From Pelagimonas sp. (GTDB lineage: Bacteria > Pseudomonadota > Alphaproteobacteria > Rhodobacterales > Rhodobacteraceae): a stretch of 64,000 bases of DNA. Every line of letters begins with the position of its first letter. The first letter of the stretch is position 1. The position numbers were made by a program, and so were the translations under genes. Positions 27,246 through 36,452 of this stretch are shown here, piece by piece. The notes beneath the pieces were generated by a model. The model saw nothing but the letters and a program-made list of their open reading frames with translations, did no database searches and had not been told where the DNA came from. The stretch lies in contig JAOASD010000008.1 of NCBI GenBank assembly GCA_025210265.1, forward strand, positions 1 to 64,000, in the 5' to 3' direction.

Positions 27246-27360
27246 ATAACCGAGCATGATGCGTTGGATCCGCTCACGCTGGTTTGACGCTTTGGTTATG
27301 GTGACTTGAAGTTAACCAAAACCTCCGTACCTTTCCCCCAAATATGTAAAGGGGAGTAGG

Positions 27361-28716
27361 ATGATCCGGCTGGTTGCCTTGTTTTTTGTGACGGCATGGG
27401 CGGCGTTGCCGCTGCGCGCCGCTGAACCCGACGATGGGATCACGCATTTCACCCTGAACAATGGGATGGAGGTCGTGGTGATCGAGGATCATCGCGCCCC
27501 TGCTGTTGTGCATATGGTCTGGTATCGGGCCGGGTCGTCGGATGAACCGCGCGGGCGCTCGGGGATCGCACATTTCCTGGAACATCTGCTGTTCAAAGGG
27601 ACCGAAACCCTGGAGCCAGGTGAATTTTCCCGCGTGGTTGCGGCCAATGGGGGCACGGACAATGCTTTTACCAGTTATGATTATACTGGATATTTCCAAC
27701 GGGTTGCGGCGGATCGCCTTGGGCTGATGATGCAGATGGAAGCTGACCGCATGGTCAATCTGCGCCTCACCGAAGAGGACATTGTAACAGAGCGCGACGT
27801 GATCATCGAAGAACGCAACAGCCGTGTCGAAAATGATCCAAATGCACTGTTTCGCGAACAACGCCGCGCCGCGCTGTATCTGAACCATCCCTATGGCGTT
27901 CCGATCATCGGCTGGCGGCATGAGATGGAAACACTGGGGATGGAGGACGCGCTGTCCTTTTACCGCCAGCATTACGCGCCCAACAATGCGATCCTGATCG
28001 TTGCCGGTGATGTCACCCCGGATGAGGTGCGTGCCCTGGCGCAAACGCACTATGCCCCGATCCCGGCGAACCCTGAAATTCTGCCACGAGATCGCGCGCA
28101 GGAGCCGCCCCAACTGGGCGAGCGCCGCCTTGTCTTTCGCGATCCCCGCGTGGCGCAGGCCTATGTGATGCGCAGCTATCTGGCCCCGGAACGCGACAGC
28201 GGGGCGCAGGACACCGCCGCGGCACTGACCCTTCTTGCCGAGCTTCTGGGCGGTGGGCAAACCTCTGCTCTGGTGCAGAAACTGCAGTTTGAACAGCAGG
28301 TTGCGGTCTATGCGTCGGCTTTTTACAGTGCGACCTCTCTGGATGATACCAGCTTTGGCCTGATCACGGTCCCGGCTCCGGGTGTGACATTAGAAGAGGC
28401 CGAGGCCGCGATGGACGCTGCCCTTGCCGAGTTCCTGTCAGAAGGCATCGACGAGGCCGCGCTTGCGCGTATCAAATTCCAGCTGAAGGCCCAGCAAATC
28501 TATGCCCGCGACAACGCGCAAAGCCGCGCTCGCCGCTATGGTGCGGCATTGACCGCTGGGTTGACGGTGCAGGATGTTCAGGACTGGCCCGAGATCCTGC
28601 AAAATGTGACATCGGCGCAAATTCTGGCCGCGGCCGAGCAGGTGTTTGACCGGCGCAGCGCCGTCACCGGCTATCTTATGGGCGAAGAAACCGCACAAGG
28701 GGGCGCAGGCGAATGA
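27361..28716 (+). CDS. M16 family zinc peptidase (catalytic partner)
   Basis: 451 residues with a signal peptide (LVALFFVTAWAALPLRAAE). The inverted zinc motif HFLEH is at 71-75, with the distal Glu at about 150-151 in ERDVIIEERNS. Two M16 domains follow the usual half-ring architecture. It is predicted periplasmic. The next gene overlaps by four bases (ATGA) and encodes a second M16 protein lacking the zinc site, so the two likely form a heterodimer like the mitochondrial processing peptidase. Confidence 0.9.
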   Translation: MIRLVALFFVTAWAALPLRAAEPDDGITHFTLNNGMEVVVIEDHRAPAVVHMVWYRAGSSDEPRGRSGIAHFLEHLLFKGTETLEPGEFSRVVAANGGTDNAFTSYDYTGYFQRVAADRLGLMMQMEADRMVNLRLTEEDIVTERDVIIEERNSRVENDPNALFREQRRAALYLNHPYGVPIIGWRHEMETLGMEDALSFYRQHYAPNNAILIVAGDVTPDEVRALAQTHYAPIPANPEILPRDRAQEPPQLGERRLVFRDPRVAQAYVMRSYLAPERDSGAQDTAAALTLLAELLGGGQTSALVQKLQFEQQVAVYASAFYSATSLDDTSFGLITVPAPGVTLEEAEAAMDAALAEFLSEGIDEAALARIKFQLKAQQIYARDNAQSRARRYGAALTAGLTVQDVQDWPEILQNVTSAQILAAAEQVFDRRSAVTGYLMGEETAQGGAGE

Positions 28717-30050
28717 AGATGATCAAACAGCTGTCCGCCGCACTGGCTCTGGGTCTGATGACTTGGGCTTTGGCGCAGCCCGCGCAGGCGGAAATCGACA
28801 TCGAACAGGTCACAACCCCCGGTGGGTTCAACGCCTGGCTGGTGCAGGATGACACCATCCCCTTTGTCGCGCTGGAACTGCGTTTTCGTGGCGGCGCATC
28901 CATGGATGACCCGGCCCGACGGGGCGCGGCCAACCTGATGACCGCCCTGTTAGAGGAAGGGGCCGGCCCCCTGGACGCCCAGGGCTTTGCCCGCGAGGCA
29001 GAGGCGCTCGCGGCGCAGTTCGACTATGACATCAGCGATGATGCACTTTCGGTATCCGCCCGGTTTCTCAGCGAAAATCAGGATGAGGCCGTGGCTTTGC
29101 TACGCCAGTCCCTGATCGCTCCGCGGTTTGACGCGGATGCCATCGAACGGGTGCGGGCCCAGATCCAGTTGTCGATTCGTTCAGATCAGCGTGACCCGGA
29201 CGCGTTGGCCAGCCAGGCCTGGGATCGCTATGTCTATGGCGACCATCCCTATGGCAGCCCGCTGGATGGCACGGTCGACAGCGTGACGGCCCTGACGCGC
29301 GACGATCTGCTGACCTCTCATCGCGGTCTTTTGACCCGTGACCGCGCCTATATCGCCGCCTCGGGGGACATCTCGGCCGAGGCACTTTCGGCCCTGCTGG
29401 ACGCGCTCCTCGCGGATCTGCCCGACAGCACGACCGCGCTGCCCGAAAAGGCCCAAATCGCGACCCGCCAGGGCATCAGCGTCACAGAGTTCGCAACCCC
29501 GCAATCCGTGGCGATTTTTGGTCACAAAGGCCTGCCGCGCGACGACCCCGATTTCTTTGCCGCCTATGTGATGAATGTGGTGCTGGGCGGCGGCGGCTTC
29601 GAATCGCGACTGATGCAGGAGGTGCGCGAAAAACGCGGCCTGACCTATGGGGTCTATTCCTATCTGGCGTCGCGTGATCTGGCGGACCTATATGTGGGGC
29701 AGGTGGCCTCGGCCAATGATCGAATCGCCGAAGCCATCGCTGTTATCCGGTCAGAATGGGCGCGTCTGGCACAGGACGGCGTCAGCAAAGCCGAACTTGA
29801 ACAGGCGAAAACCTACCTGACCGGCGGCTACCCGCTGCGGTTTGATGGCAATGGGCGCATCGCCAATATTCTTGTGGGAATGCAGATGCAGGGGCTGGAT
29901 CCCAGCTATGTCACCACCCGAAATGCCCAGATCGAAGCAGTGACATTGGAAGACATCCAGCGCGTCGCTGCGCGGATCCTGAAACCCGAAGATCTGCATT
30001 TTGTGGTGGTCGGCCAACCCACCGGGCTGGAGCTTGAGGCGGGGAACTGA
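28713..30050 (+). CDS. M16 family peptidase-like protein (non-catalytic partner)
   Basis: 445 residues with a signal peptide (LALGLMTWALAQPAQAE). The place of HxxEH is occupied by RGAANLMTALLEEGAG, so zinc binding is lost. The substrate-binding R/Y motif is kept in VREKRGLTYGVYSYLASRD, along with a glycine-rich loop VLGGGGFESRL. This is the pattern of the regulatory subunit in M16 heterodimers, which presents peptide to the catalytic partner. The start overlaps the upstream gene. Confidence 0.9.
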   Translation: MKMIKQLSAALALGLMTWALAQPAQAEIDIEQVTTPGGFNAWLVQDDTIPFVALELRFRGGASMDDPARRGAANLMTALLEEGAGPLDAQGFAREAEALAAQFDYDISDDALSVSARFLSENQDEAVALLRQSLIAPRFDADAIERVRAQIQLSIRSDQRDPDALASQAWDRYVYGDHPYGSPLDGTVDSVTALTRDDLLTSHRGLLTRDRAYIAASGDISAEALSALLDALLADLPDSTTALPEKAQIATRQGISVTEFATPQSVAIFGHKGLPRDDPDFFAAYVMNVVLGGGGFESRLMQEVREKRGLTYGVYSYLASRDLADLYVGQVASANDRIAEAIAVIRSEWARLAQDGVSKAELEQAKTYLTGGYPLRFDGNGRIANILVGMQMQGLDPSYVTTRNAQIEAVTLEDIQRVAARILKPEDLHFVVVGQPTGLELEAGN

Positions 30051-30056
30051 CCCCGT

Positions 30057-30077
30057 CTTCTCTTTGGTAAAATACTC
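30057..30077 (-). repeat. Dispersed GTATTT element, copy E (minus orientation)
   Basis: On the minus strand it reads GAGTATTTTACCAAAGAGAAG. It lies between the converging M16 and dapA genes, next to a run of three hairpins. Confidence 0.6.
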
Positions 30078-30080
30078 AAA

Positions 30081-30153
30081 TGCCGGGGGCGCAGCCCCCG
30101 GCCAGTCGGATCGCCAAAGGCGATCCGAAACAAAATCCTTTCAAAGGATTTTG
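30081..30153. repeat. Run of three perfect hairpins between converging genes
   Basis: GCCGGGGGC/GCCCCCGGC (9 bp, loop GCA), TCGGATCGCC/GGCGATCCGA (10 bp, loop AAA; 30106-30128) and CAAAATCCTTT/AAAGGATTTTG (11 bp, loop C; 30131-30153) follow one another without gaps of more than a few bases. The third is AT-rich and could act as a two-way terminator. Confidence 0.7.
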
Positions 30154-30156
30154 CGC

Positions 30157-30187
30157 AAAAGAAAAGGCCGGGATCCTGTCCCGGCCT
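30157..30187 (-). terminator. Rho-independent terminator after dapA
   Basis: On the minus strand GGCCGGGA-CAGGA-TCCCGGCC is followed by TTTTCTTTTG. It begins about 28 bases after the dapA stop. Confidence 0.88.
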
Positions 30188-30214
30188 GTCGCATATCTGT
30201 GATATGAGGCTGGC

Positions 30215-31090
30215 TCAGGCAATCAGCCCGGCATGGACCAGCGCCGCATCCAGCTTGGCCCGTACAGGGGCGGAAACCGGCATCAAGGGCAGACGCGTTT
30301 CTTCTTCGCACAGGCCCAGCTTGGACATGGCGTATTTCGCACCATTCAGACCCGGCTCGGTAAAGATTGCCTGATGCAGCGGCATCAGTCGGTCTTGCAG
30401 GCTCAGCGCCTTGGCATAATCCCCGGCCAGGCAGGCCTCTTGCAGTTGTGAACACAGCGCCGGTGCCACATTCGCAGTCACCGAAATGCAACCGATACCA
30501 CCCTGGGCATTGAACCCATGGGCCGTGGCGTCTTCGCCCGAAATCTGCAGGAAATCCGCCCCGCAGGTGATCCGCTGCTGACACACGCGCGCCAGATCGC
30601 CGGTGGCGTCTTTCACACCCACGATGCGCTCCAGCTTGGCCAGCTCACCCATGGTTTCCGGCGACATATCCACGACCGAACGGCCCGGAATGTTGTAAAT
30701 CACCACAGGGATCTCGGCGCAGTCATGCACAGCGGTGAAATGCGCGATCAGACCGGCCTGAGTCGGCTTGTTGTAATAAGGCGTCACAACCAGCACACCA
30801 TCCGCGCCGACGCGCGCCGCATGTTGGGTAAAGCGCACCGCCTCAGCTGTGTTGTTCGACCCGGCCCCGGCAATCACCGGGATCCGCCCGGCCGCCTGCG
30901 CCACAACGCATTCGATCACCGCTTCGTGCTCTTCATGGCTCAGCGTCGGGCTTTCGCCGGTTGTGCCCACAGGCACCAGACCATGGCTGCCCTGATCGAC
31001 ATGCCAGTCGACCAGACGTTTCAGCGTGTCAAAATCCACCGCGCCGTCCTTGAACGGCGTGACCAGTGCAGGCATCGACCCTTTGAACAT
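30215..31090 (-). CDS. dapA: 4-hydroxy-tetrahydrodipicolinate synthase
   Basis: 291 residues, a TIM-barrel aldolase. Schiff-base Lys160 in VGVKDATGD, Tyr132 in [13 protein letters not shown], and the Thr-Thr pair in [17 protein letters not shown]. It condenses pyruvate with aspartate semialdehyde, the committing step of lysine/diaminopimelate synthesis. It stands alone, divergent from the lytic transglycosylase gene with 150 bases between. Confidence 0.96.
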   Translation of the reverse strand: MFKGSMPALVTPFKDGAVDFDTLKRLVDWHVDQGSHGLVPVGTTGESPTLSHEEHEAVIECVVAQAAGRIPVIAGAGSNNTAEAVRFTQHAARVGADGVLVVTPYYNKPTQAGLIAHFTAVHDCAEIPVVIYNIPGRSVVDMSPETMGELAKLERIVGVKDATGDLARVCQQRITCGADFLQISGEDATAHGFNAQGGIGCISVTANVAPALCSQLQEACLAGDYAKALSLQDRLMPLHQAIFTEPGLNGAKYAMSKLGLCEEETRLPLMPVSAPVRAKLDAALVHAGLIA

Positions 31091-31240
31091 GACACGCTCT
31101 CCTATTTTCTTCCGTCATTTCCAGTCAGAGAAATTCCGCCCATCACGGGCAAGGCCGCAGGATTGTGAGTTGAAGCACCCGCCGCCAGCGATATCCTCTG
31201 GATAGGGTCTATTCCTTTTCATCGCGGAAATTGCAAGATC

Positions 31241-33196
31241 ATGTCTCGAGTTCTGGCGGCGCTGCTGGCGCTGAACCTCTTCTTTCTGCTGCCTGTGGCG
31301 GCTTTGGCGCAGGGCGAGGCGCTGGCGCGGGCCATGTCTGCGCTGCGCGACGGCGATTGGGCCGAGGCAAATATTGCCGCGCGGGGCGATGGGCGCGTGG
31401 CCAGTGACGTGATTCTCTGGCACGCGCTGCGCGACGGGCGGGGCGATGCGGCGCAGTTGCAGGATTTTCTGGCGCGCAATGGCGATTGGCCGGGCCTGCC
31501 TTTCCTGCGCAAGAAATCCGAAATCACGATCAGCGGGGCGTCAGATCGCGCGATTCTGACCTTCTTTGAAAACGATCTGCCGCAGACCGGCGCCGGGGCG
31601 CTGGCGCTGGCGCGCGCGCATCTGCGTGCGGGTGAGGACGGCGCGGCCGCCGCCGATGCGGTGCTGGCCTGGCGCACCCTGTCCATGAGCGCGGATGAAC
31701 GCACTGCGTTTCGCGAAAGCTGGGGCCGGGTGCTGGCCCCGCATCACATCGCGCGGCTGGACATGGCCCTGTGGGAGGGCTGGGAAAGAAACGCGCGCGC
31801 GCAGATCCCGCTGGTGTCTGAGGGCTGGCAGAAACTGGCCGAGGCGCGTCTGTCCCTGCGCAACAGCGAAGCCGGGGTGGATGCCAAGATCGCCGCCATC
31901 CCCGCCGCTCTGGCCGACCATCCGGGGCTGGCCTATGAGCGGTTCAAATGGCGGATGCGCAAGGGCCGCCGCGCCGATGCGATCAAGCTGCTTTTGGAAC
32001 GCTCAGACAGCGCCGAGACCCTGGGCGAACCCTGGGCCTGGGCGCGGGACCGCCGCAATCTGGCGCGTGACCGGATGCGCGATGGCGCGGTGCGCGAAGC
32101 CTATCAGATCGCGGCCAATCACCATCTGGTCGAGGGCTCGGATTTCGCCGATCTGGAATGGCTGTCGGGCTACCTTGCGCTGCGCTTTCTGGACCGTCCC
32201 GACCTTGCGCTCGTGCATTTCGAACGCTTTCGCGATGCGATCTGGACCCCGATTTCTGTCGGTCGCGCAGGGTACTGGCTCGGCCGCGCGCATGAGGCCC
32301 TGAACCAGCCCGATCAGGCACTGGCCGCTTATCGCGAGGCGGCACAGTTCCAGACCGCCTTTTACGGGCTGCTCGCCGCTGAACGTGCCAACCTGCCGCT
32401 CAACCCAACCCTGTCCGGGCGCGAGGATTTTGGCGATTGGCGGCAGGCCGATTTTACCAAGCGATCCGATTTCCAGGCGGCTCTTCTGCTGCTGCAAGCG
32501 GGCGAAGACGTTCTGGCCGAACGCTTTTTCACCCATGTGGCCGAAAGTCTGGACCGCACGGGCATGGGCCAGATGGGCCAGATGCTGATAGAGCTGAAGC
32601 GCCCTCATATTCAGGTCATGCTGGGCAAACGCGCGGCGAAATTCGGCTTTGAGATCCCAGGCCCTTATTACGCGCTGCACCCGGATCTGGTGAAACGCAA
32701 ATTCCCCGTCCCGACCGAGCTGGTCCTGTCCATTGCCCGGCGCGAATCCGAATTTGACCCGCGCGTGGTGTCTGGTGCCGGGGCGCGCGGTCTGATGCAG
32801 TTGATGCCGGGCACAGCGCGCGAGGTCTCGGGCGATCTGGGGCTGGAATATCGGTTTGACGGGCTGCTGAGCGATCCGGGCTACAACGCCACGCTGGGCT
32901 CTGCCTATCTGGCCGAACTGGCGGATCAGTTTGGCGGCAATGCGGTGATGATGGCGGCGGGCTATAATGCGGGGCCATCGCGCCCGATCCGCTGGATGGA
33001 CCGGTTTGGCGATCCGCGCAAAGGCGAGGTCGACATGATTGACTGGATCGAATTCATCCCCTTTGACGAAACCCGCAATTACGTGATGCGCGTCACCGAA
33101 AGCCTGCCGGTTTATCGCGCGCGGCTGGGGCGTGATCCGCTGCCCGTGCCGTTCAGCCAGGAACTGACGGGCAAAACCCTGCGGAGGGTTCGTTAA
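31241..33196 (+). CDS. Soluble lytic transglycosylase (Slt70-like)
   Basis: 651 residues with a signal peptide (MSRVLAALLALNLFFLLPVAALAQ). A long alpha-helical superhelical region (about 30-470) with TPR-like AYREAAQFQTAFYGLLAAE precedes the C-terminal SLT domain (about 485-610): ARRESEFDPRVVSGAGARGLMQLMPGTA contains the catalytic Glu, and AGYNAGPSRPIRWM follows. It cleaves peptidoglycan glycan strands in the periplasm, releasing 1,6-anhydromuropeptides. Its stop codon overlaps that of the converging EamA gene by four bases. Confidence 0.93.
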   Translation: MSRVLAALLALNLFFLLPVAALAQGEALARAMSALRDGDWAEANIAARGDGRVASDVILWHALRDGRGDAAQLQDFLARNGDWPGLPFLRKKSEITISGASDRAILTFFENDLPQTGAGALALARAHLRAGEDGAAAADAVLAWRTLSMSADERTAFRESWGRVLAPHHIARLDMALWEGWERNARAQIPLVSEGWQKLAEARLSLRNSEAGVDAKIAAIPAALADHPGLAYERFKWRMRKGRRADAIKLLLERSDSAETLGEPWAWARDRRNLARDRMRDGAVREAYQIAANHHLVEGSDFADLEWLSGYLALRFLDRPDLALVHFERFRDAIWTPISVGRAGYWLGRAHEALNQPDQALAAYREAAQFQTAFYGLLAAERANLPLNPTLSGREDFGDWRQADFTKRSDFQAALLLLQAGEDVLAERFFTHVAESLDRTGMGQMGQMLIELKRPHIQVMLGKRAAKFGFEIPGPYYALHPDLVKRKFPVPTELVLSIARRESEFDPRVVSGAGARGLMQLMPGTAREVSGDLGLEYRFDGLLSDPGYNATLGSAYLAELADQFGGNAVMMAAGYNAGPSRPIRWMDRFGDPRKGEVDMIDWIEFIPFDETRNYVMRVTESLPVYRARLGRDPLPVPFSQELTGKTLRRVR

Positions 33197-34068
33197 CGCG
33201 CGGACTGCGCCTGCCGCTCGCGCCACAGGGTGAACAGCCCGGCGCCGACGATGATCGCGGCCCCGATCGCCACATTCGGGCGGATGGTTTCGCCAAACAC
33301 TGTCACCCCCAGAATGCTGACAAAGACCAGCTGCAAATAGGCAAAGGGCTGGACCGCGCTGGCTTCGGCGACCTCAAGGCATTTGATCAGCAGAAAATGT
33401 CCCAGCACGCCGGAAAAGCACAGAACGATCATCCAGATCCAGTCGCCCTGCGCCATGGGTTCCCAGAACCAAATACCGGTCAGGGTCGCCACCACAGCCC
33501 CCGCCGTGCCGGTCCAGAAAAACGAGGTCATCGCCGCGTCCTTGCGCGCCACATAGCGCGTCATCAACCCGTATAGTGCGAACATCAGTGCGCCGATCAG
33601 CGGGATGATGGCATAGGGTGAAAACACCCCGCCCGAGGGCTGCAGCACGATCAGCACCCCGACAAAGCCCACTCCGATGGCCGCCCATCGCCGCCATCCG
33701 ACCTGTTCGCCCAGCACCGGCCCCGACAGCGCCGCGACCAGCAGCGGGTAGCAGGCAAACACCGCGTGGCTTTCCACCAGCCCCAGAAACACAAAGGAAA
33801 TCACCGTGACACAGATCTCCAGCGCCAGCAGCGCGCCGCGCCCGATCTGCAGTTTCGGAAAGGCGGTGCGGATCGTGACCCGCAACCCGCCGGGCTGGCG
33901 CGCGGCCAGCGCCGTGGCAAAGGCAGCAAAGAACCAGTAGCGGATCATCACCACCATCATGACGTTATATTCCCCCGCCAGATGGCGCGAGATCCCGTCC
34001 TGCATGGCAAACACAAACGTCGTCGCCGCCATCAACCAGATGCCGAGCGTCAGGTTTTGTTGTGCCAT
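33193..34068 (-). CDS. DMT family transporter (EamA)
   Basis: 291 residues, ten hydrophobic segments in two EamA repeats (about 5-140 and 150-285). No dedicated substrate signature; the family exports or imports small metabolites across the inner membrane. It converges with the transglycosylase gene and lies 12 bases downstream of mnmD, so it may be read through from that gene. Confidence 0.87.
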   Translation of the reverse strand: MAQQNLTLGIWLMAATTFVFAMQDGISRHLAGEYNVMMVVMIRYWFFAAFATALAARQPGGLRVTIRTAFPKLQIGRGALLALEICVTVISFVFLGLVESHAVFACYPLLVAALSGPVLGEQVGWRRWAAIGVGFVGVLIVLQPSGGVFSPYAIIPLIGALMFALYGLMTRYVARKDAAMTSFFWTGTAGAVVATLTGIWFWEPMAQGDWIWMIVLCFSGVLGHFLLIKCLEVAEASAVQPFAYLQLVFVSILGVTVFGETIRPNVAIGAAIIVGAGLFTLWRERQAQSAR

Positions 34069-34080
34069 GTGCTGTATCTC

Positions 34081-34743
34081 TCAGGTTTTTATGGCACGGG
34101 TCATGTGCCTTTTTCGGCCATAGCCGGGCACACGGGTCACGTCCATTCCAGCAGCGACAAGGGCACGTCGTACATGGCCAGCGGCGGTATATGTCGCGGC
34201 GCTGCCGCCTTGGACCGTGTGGTGGGCGACCTCTGCCATCAGGTCTTCGCCCCACATCTCGGGGTTTTTGGCGGGGGAAAACCCATCCAGAAACCAGGCA
34301 TCGGCTTTGTGGTCCCAGGCGGGCAGGCTGGCCCGCGCATCGCCGGTGATTATGGTAAATTCCAGATCGGGCAGGGTGATCCGGGTCTGCCCCCAATGGG
34401 GGGACAGTTCAGCCGCAAGGTCGGACAGATCGGTAAAGGCCGCCTGCGCACGGCGCATCTCCTCGGGCTGTAGCGGGAAGGCTTCGAATGTGGTGAAACG
34501 CAGAACGCCCTGCGTGCCGCTGGCGCGAAAGCTCTGCACTGCGGCCAAAAGGTTCAGACCGGTGCCAAAGCCCAGCTCTGCAATGTGGAACCCGTCGACA
34601 AAGCGCGCGGGCAGGTCATTGCCCTGCAAAAACACATGCCGGGTCTCGTCCAGCCCGTTTTCCAGCGAGAAATACGGATCGTCAAAGCGGGTGGATACCG
34701 GGGTTTCGCCGCGCCAATCGGTTTTGTGGCTCTGGTCTGCCAT
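34081..34743 (-). CDS. mnmD: tRNA 5-methylaminomethyl-2-thiouridine methyltransferase MnmD
   Basis: 220 residues from ATG 34743 (MADQSHKTDW); longer frames upstream are in low-quality sequence overlapping the divergent gene. It matches the N-terminal methyltransferase half of MnmC: DDPYFSLENGLDETRHVFLQGNDLP, FHIAELGFGTGLNLLAA (AdoMet site) and WFLDGFSPAKNPEMW. It makes the last methylation of mnm5s2U34 in tRNAs for Lys, Glu and Gln. In enterobacteria the two MnmC halves are one polypeptide; here the FAD half is the divergent gene 54 bases away. Confidence 0.9.
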   Translation of the reverse strand: MADQSHKTDWRGETPVSTRFDDPYFSLENGLDETRHVFLQGNDLPARFVDGFHIAELGFGTGLNLLAAVQSFRASGTQGVLRFTTFEAFPLQPEEMRRAQAAFTDLSDLAAELSPHWGQTRITLPDLEFTIITGDARASLPAWDHKADAWFLDGFSPAKNPEMWGEDLMAEVAHHTVQGGSAATYTAAGHVRRALVAAGMDVTRVPGYGRKRHMTRAIKT

Positions 34744-34797
34744 GGGGAATGCCTGTAGCTCGGGGTTGAATTGGGGTTTTGGCGTCGGAGAAGTGGA

Positions 34798-35835
34798 ATG
34801 GCAAGCGTGGATGTGACCGTGCGCGGGGCAGGGGCCTTTGGCCTGTCGGTGGCCTGGGCCTGTGTGCAGCGCGGGGCCAGTGTGCGGGTGGTCGATCCGC
34901 ATGGCGTGGGCGCGGGCAGTTCTGGCGGGGTGGTTGGCGCGCTGGCGCCGCATGTGCCGGAAAACTGGAACCCCAAGAAACAGTTCCAGCTGGAAAGCCT
35001 ACTGATGGCGCAGGCGTTTTGGGATGGGGTGACAGAGGCAGGCGGCACATCGCCGGGCTATGGCCGCACCGGACGGTTGCAGCCCTTGGCCGATGCCGCA
35101 GCGGTGGACCTGGCGCGGGCGCGTGGTGAGGGCGCTGCGGATCTGTGGCGCGGTCAGGCCACTTGGCGCGTGATCGACGCCGCCGAGGCCGGGGATTTTG
35201 CGCCGCATAGCCCCACGGGCCTGTTGATCCATGACACGCTGACCGGGCGGCTGCATCCGCGCCAATCCTGCGACGCGCTGGCTGCGGCGCTGCGTGCGCG
35301 GGGTGTTGAGATCTGCACGGACGCGCCGGATCAGGGCGCGGTGATCTGGGCTGCAGGCTGGCAGGGGCTGCTGGATCTGAATGACGCGCTGGGGCGCAAG
35401 ATCGGCGATGGGGTCAAAGGGCAGGCCGCGCTGTTGAAATTCGAGGCGCGCGATGCGCCGCAACTGTTTGTCGGCGGGCTGCATCTGGTGCCGCACGCGG
35501 ATGGTACGCTGGCCATCGGATCGACGTCTGAGCGCGACTTTGACGACCCGACCGGGGTAGATGCGCAATGCGACAGCCTGATCGCCCGCGCGATTGAGGC
35601 CGTGCCTGCGCTGGCCGACGCGCCGGTCATCGCACGCTGGGCCGGTGTGCGCCCGCGCGCGCGCAGCCGTGCGCCTTTGCTGGGTGCCTGGCCCGGACGG
35701 GACGGTCATTTTGTCGCCAATGGCGGGTTCAAAATCGGCTTTGGCATGGCGCCAAAGGCCGCCTTTGCCATGGCCGATCTGGTGCTGGAGGGGCGCGATA
35801 CCATCCCCGAGGGGTTTGGGTTTTCCGCGCTGTAA
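34798..35835 (+). CDS. FAD-dependent oxidoreductase, MnmC C-terminal-domain-like
   Basis: 345 residues from ATG 34798 (MASVDVTV), with GGAGAAG seven bases upstream. Dinucleotide motif VRGAGAFGLSVAWACVQRGASVRVVD at the N-terminus, then SSGGVVGALAPHVPENWNPKKQFQLESLLMAQ, a DAO fold; the end carries GVRPRARSRAPLLGAWPGRDGHFVANGGFKIGFGMAPKAA. This matches the cmnm-oxidising half of MnmC, which removes the carboxymethyl group before MnmD methylates. The divergent pairing with mnmD supports the call strongly; a generic glycine/sarcosine oxidase is the alternative. Confidence 0.82.
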   Translation: MASVDVTVRGAGAFGLSVAWACVQRGASVRVVDPHGVGAGSSGGVVGALAPHVPENWNPKKQFQLESLLMAQAFWDGVTEAGGTSPGYGRTGRLQPLADAAAVDLARARGEGAADLWRGQATWRVIDAAEAGDFAPHSPTGLLIHDTLTGRLHPRQSCDALAAALRARGVEICTDAPDQGAVIWAAGWQGLLDLNDALGRKIGDGVKGQAALLKFEARDAPQLFVGGLHLVPHADGTLAIGSTSERDFDDPTGVDAQCDSLIARAIEAVPALADAPVIARWAGVRPRARSRAPLLGAWPGRDGHFVANGGFKIGFGMAPKAAFAMADLVLEGRDTIPEGFGFSAL

Positions 35836-35841
35836 GACAAC

Positions 35842-35870
35842 AAAAAAGCCGGCCCCCAAAAGGACCGGCC
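35842..35870 (-). terminator. Rho-independent terminator after the MaoC-type gene
   Basis: On the minus strand GCCGGTCC-TTTTG-GGGGCCGGC runs into TTTTTTGTTG. The GCCGG/CCGGC core is at 35848-35852 and 35865-35869. Confidence 0.75.
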
Positions 35871-35893
35871 CTCGCTCTGTCGCAGGTCTGCGT

Positions 35894-36337
35894 TCAGTCG
35901 AACTTGCGCGAGGGGGCCAGCACCTTGGCCTCGCCCATCAGAACCTTTTTACCATCAACGCGGCAGGTGCAATCCAGTGTCACGCGGCGCTTGGCGACGT
36001 CGATGTCGATCACGGTCACTTCGGCCAGAACTGTGTCACCGGGGCGCACAGGGGCCAGAAATTTCAGCGTCTGGCCCATGTAAACCGTGCCATGGCCCGG
36101 CAGCTGTTCACCAATCACCGCCGAGATCAGGCCCGCAGTCAGCATCCCATGGGCAATACGCCCCTCAAAGATCGTGTCCTGCGCATATTCATCGTCCAGA
36201 TGCACCGGATTGCGGTCGGTCGAGACCTGCGCGAACATTTCGATGTCTTCGTCGGTCACAACTTTGCGAAGATGGCGCGACATGCCCATCTCGATATCTT
36301 CGATACAGATCGTGCCGCGCGGAAGATTGTCCAACAT
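35894..36337 (-). CDS. MaoC-family acyl dehydratase ((R)-hydratase-like)
   Basis: 147 residues, a single hot-dog fold. The hydratase motif is complete: STDRNPVHLDDEYAQDTIFEGRIAHGMLTAGL with the catalytic Asp and His. It resembles PhaJ-type (R)-specific enoyl-CoA hydratases. Possible roles are fatty-acid oxidation or PHA precursor supply; a thiolase lies at 48239 but is not adjacent. GGAGG upstream of the ATG supports the start. Confidence 0.87.
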   Translation of the reverse strand: MLDNLPRGTICIEDIEMGMSRHLRKVVTDEDIEMFAQVSTDRNPVHLDDEYAQDTIFEGRIAHGMLTAGLISAVIGEQLPGHGTVYMGQTLKFLAPVRPGDTVLAEVTVIDIDVAKRRVTLDCTCRVDGKKVLMGEAKVLAPSRKFD

Positions 36338-36452
36338 CCTGCCCTCCTTGAGATCGCGTTGTGCGACCCTTGGGTAATAAAGAAGCTACGTCAAGCGAAG
36401 TTTCGAAACTTTATTACTTTGCAGGTGCAGAAAAATCAAGAGGGGAAAACCC

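Noticed and set aside
19942-31090. dapA and dapB as one lysine-biosynthesis cluster
   Set aside because: They are 9.5 kb apart on opposite strands with unrelated genes between.
34744-34953. N-terminal extension of MnmD up to 34953
   Set aside because: The extra residues are antisense to the divergent oxidoreductase and have no similarity to MnmD N-termini.
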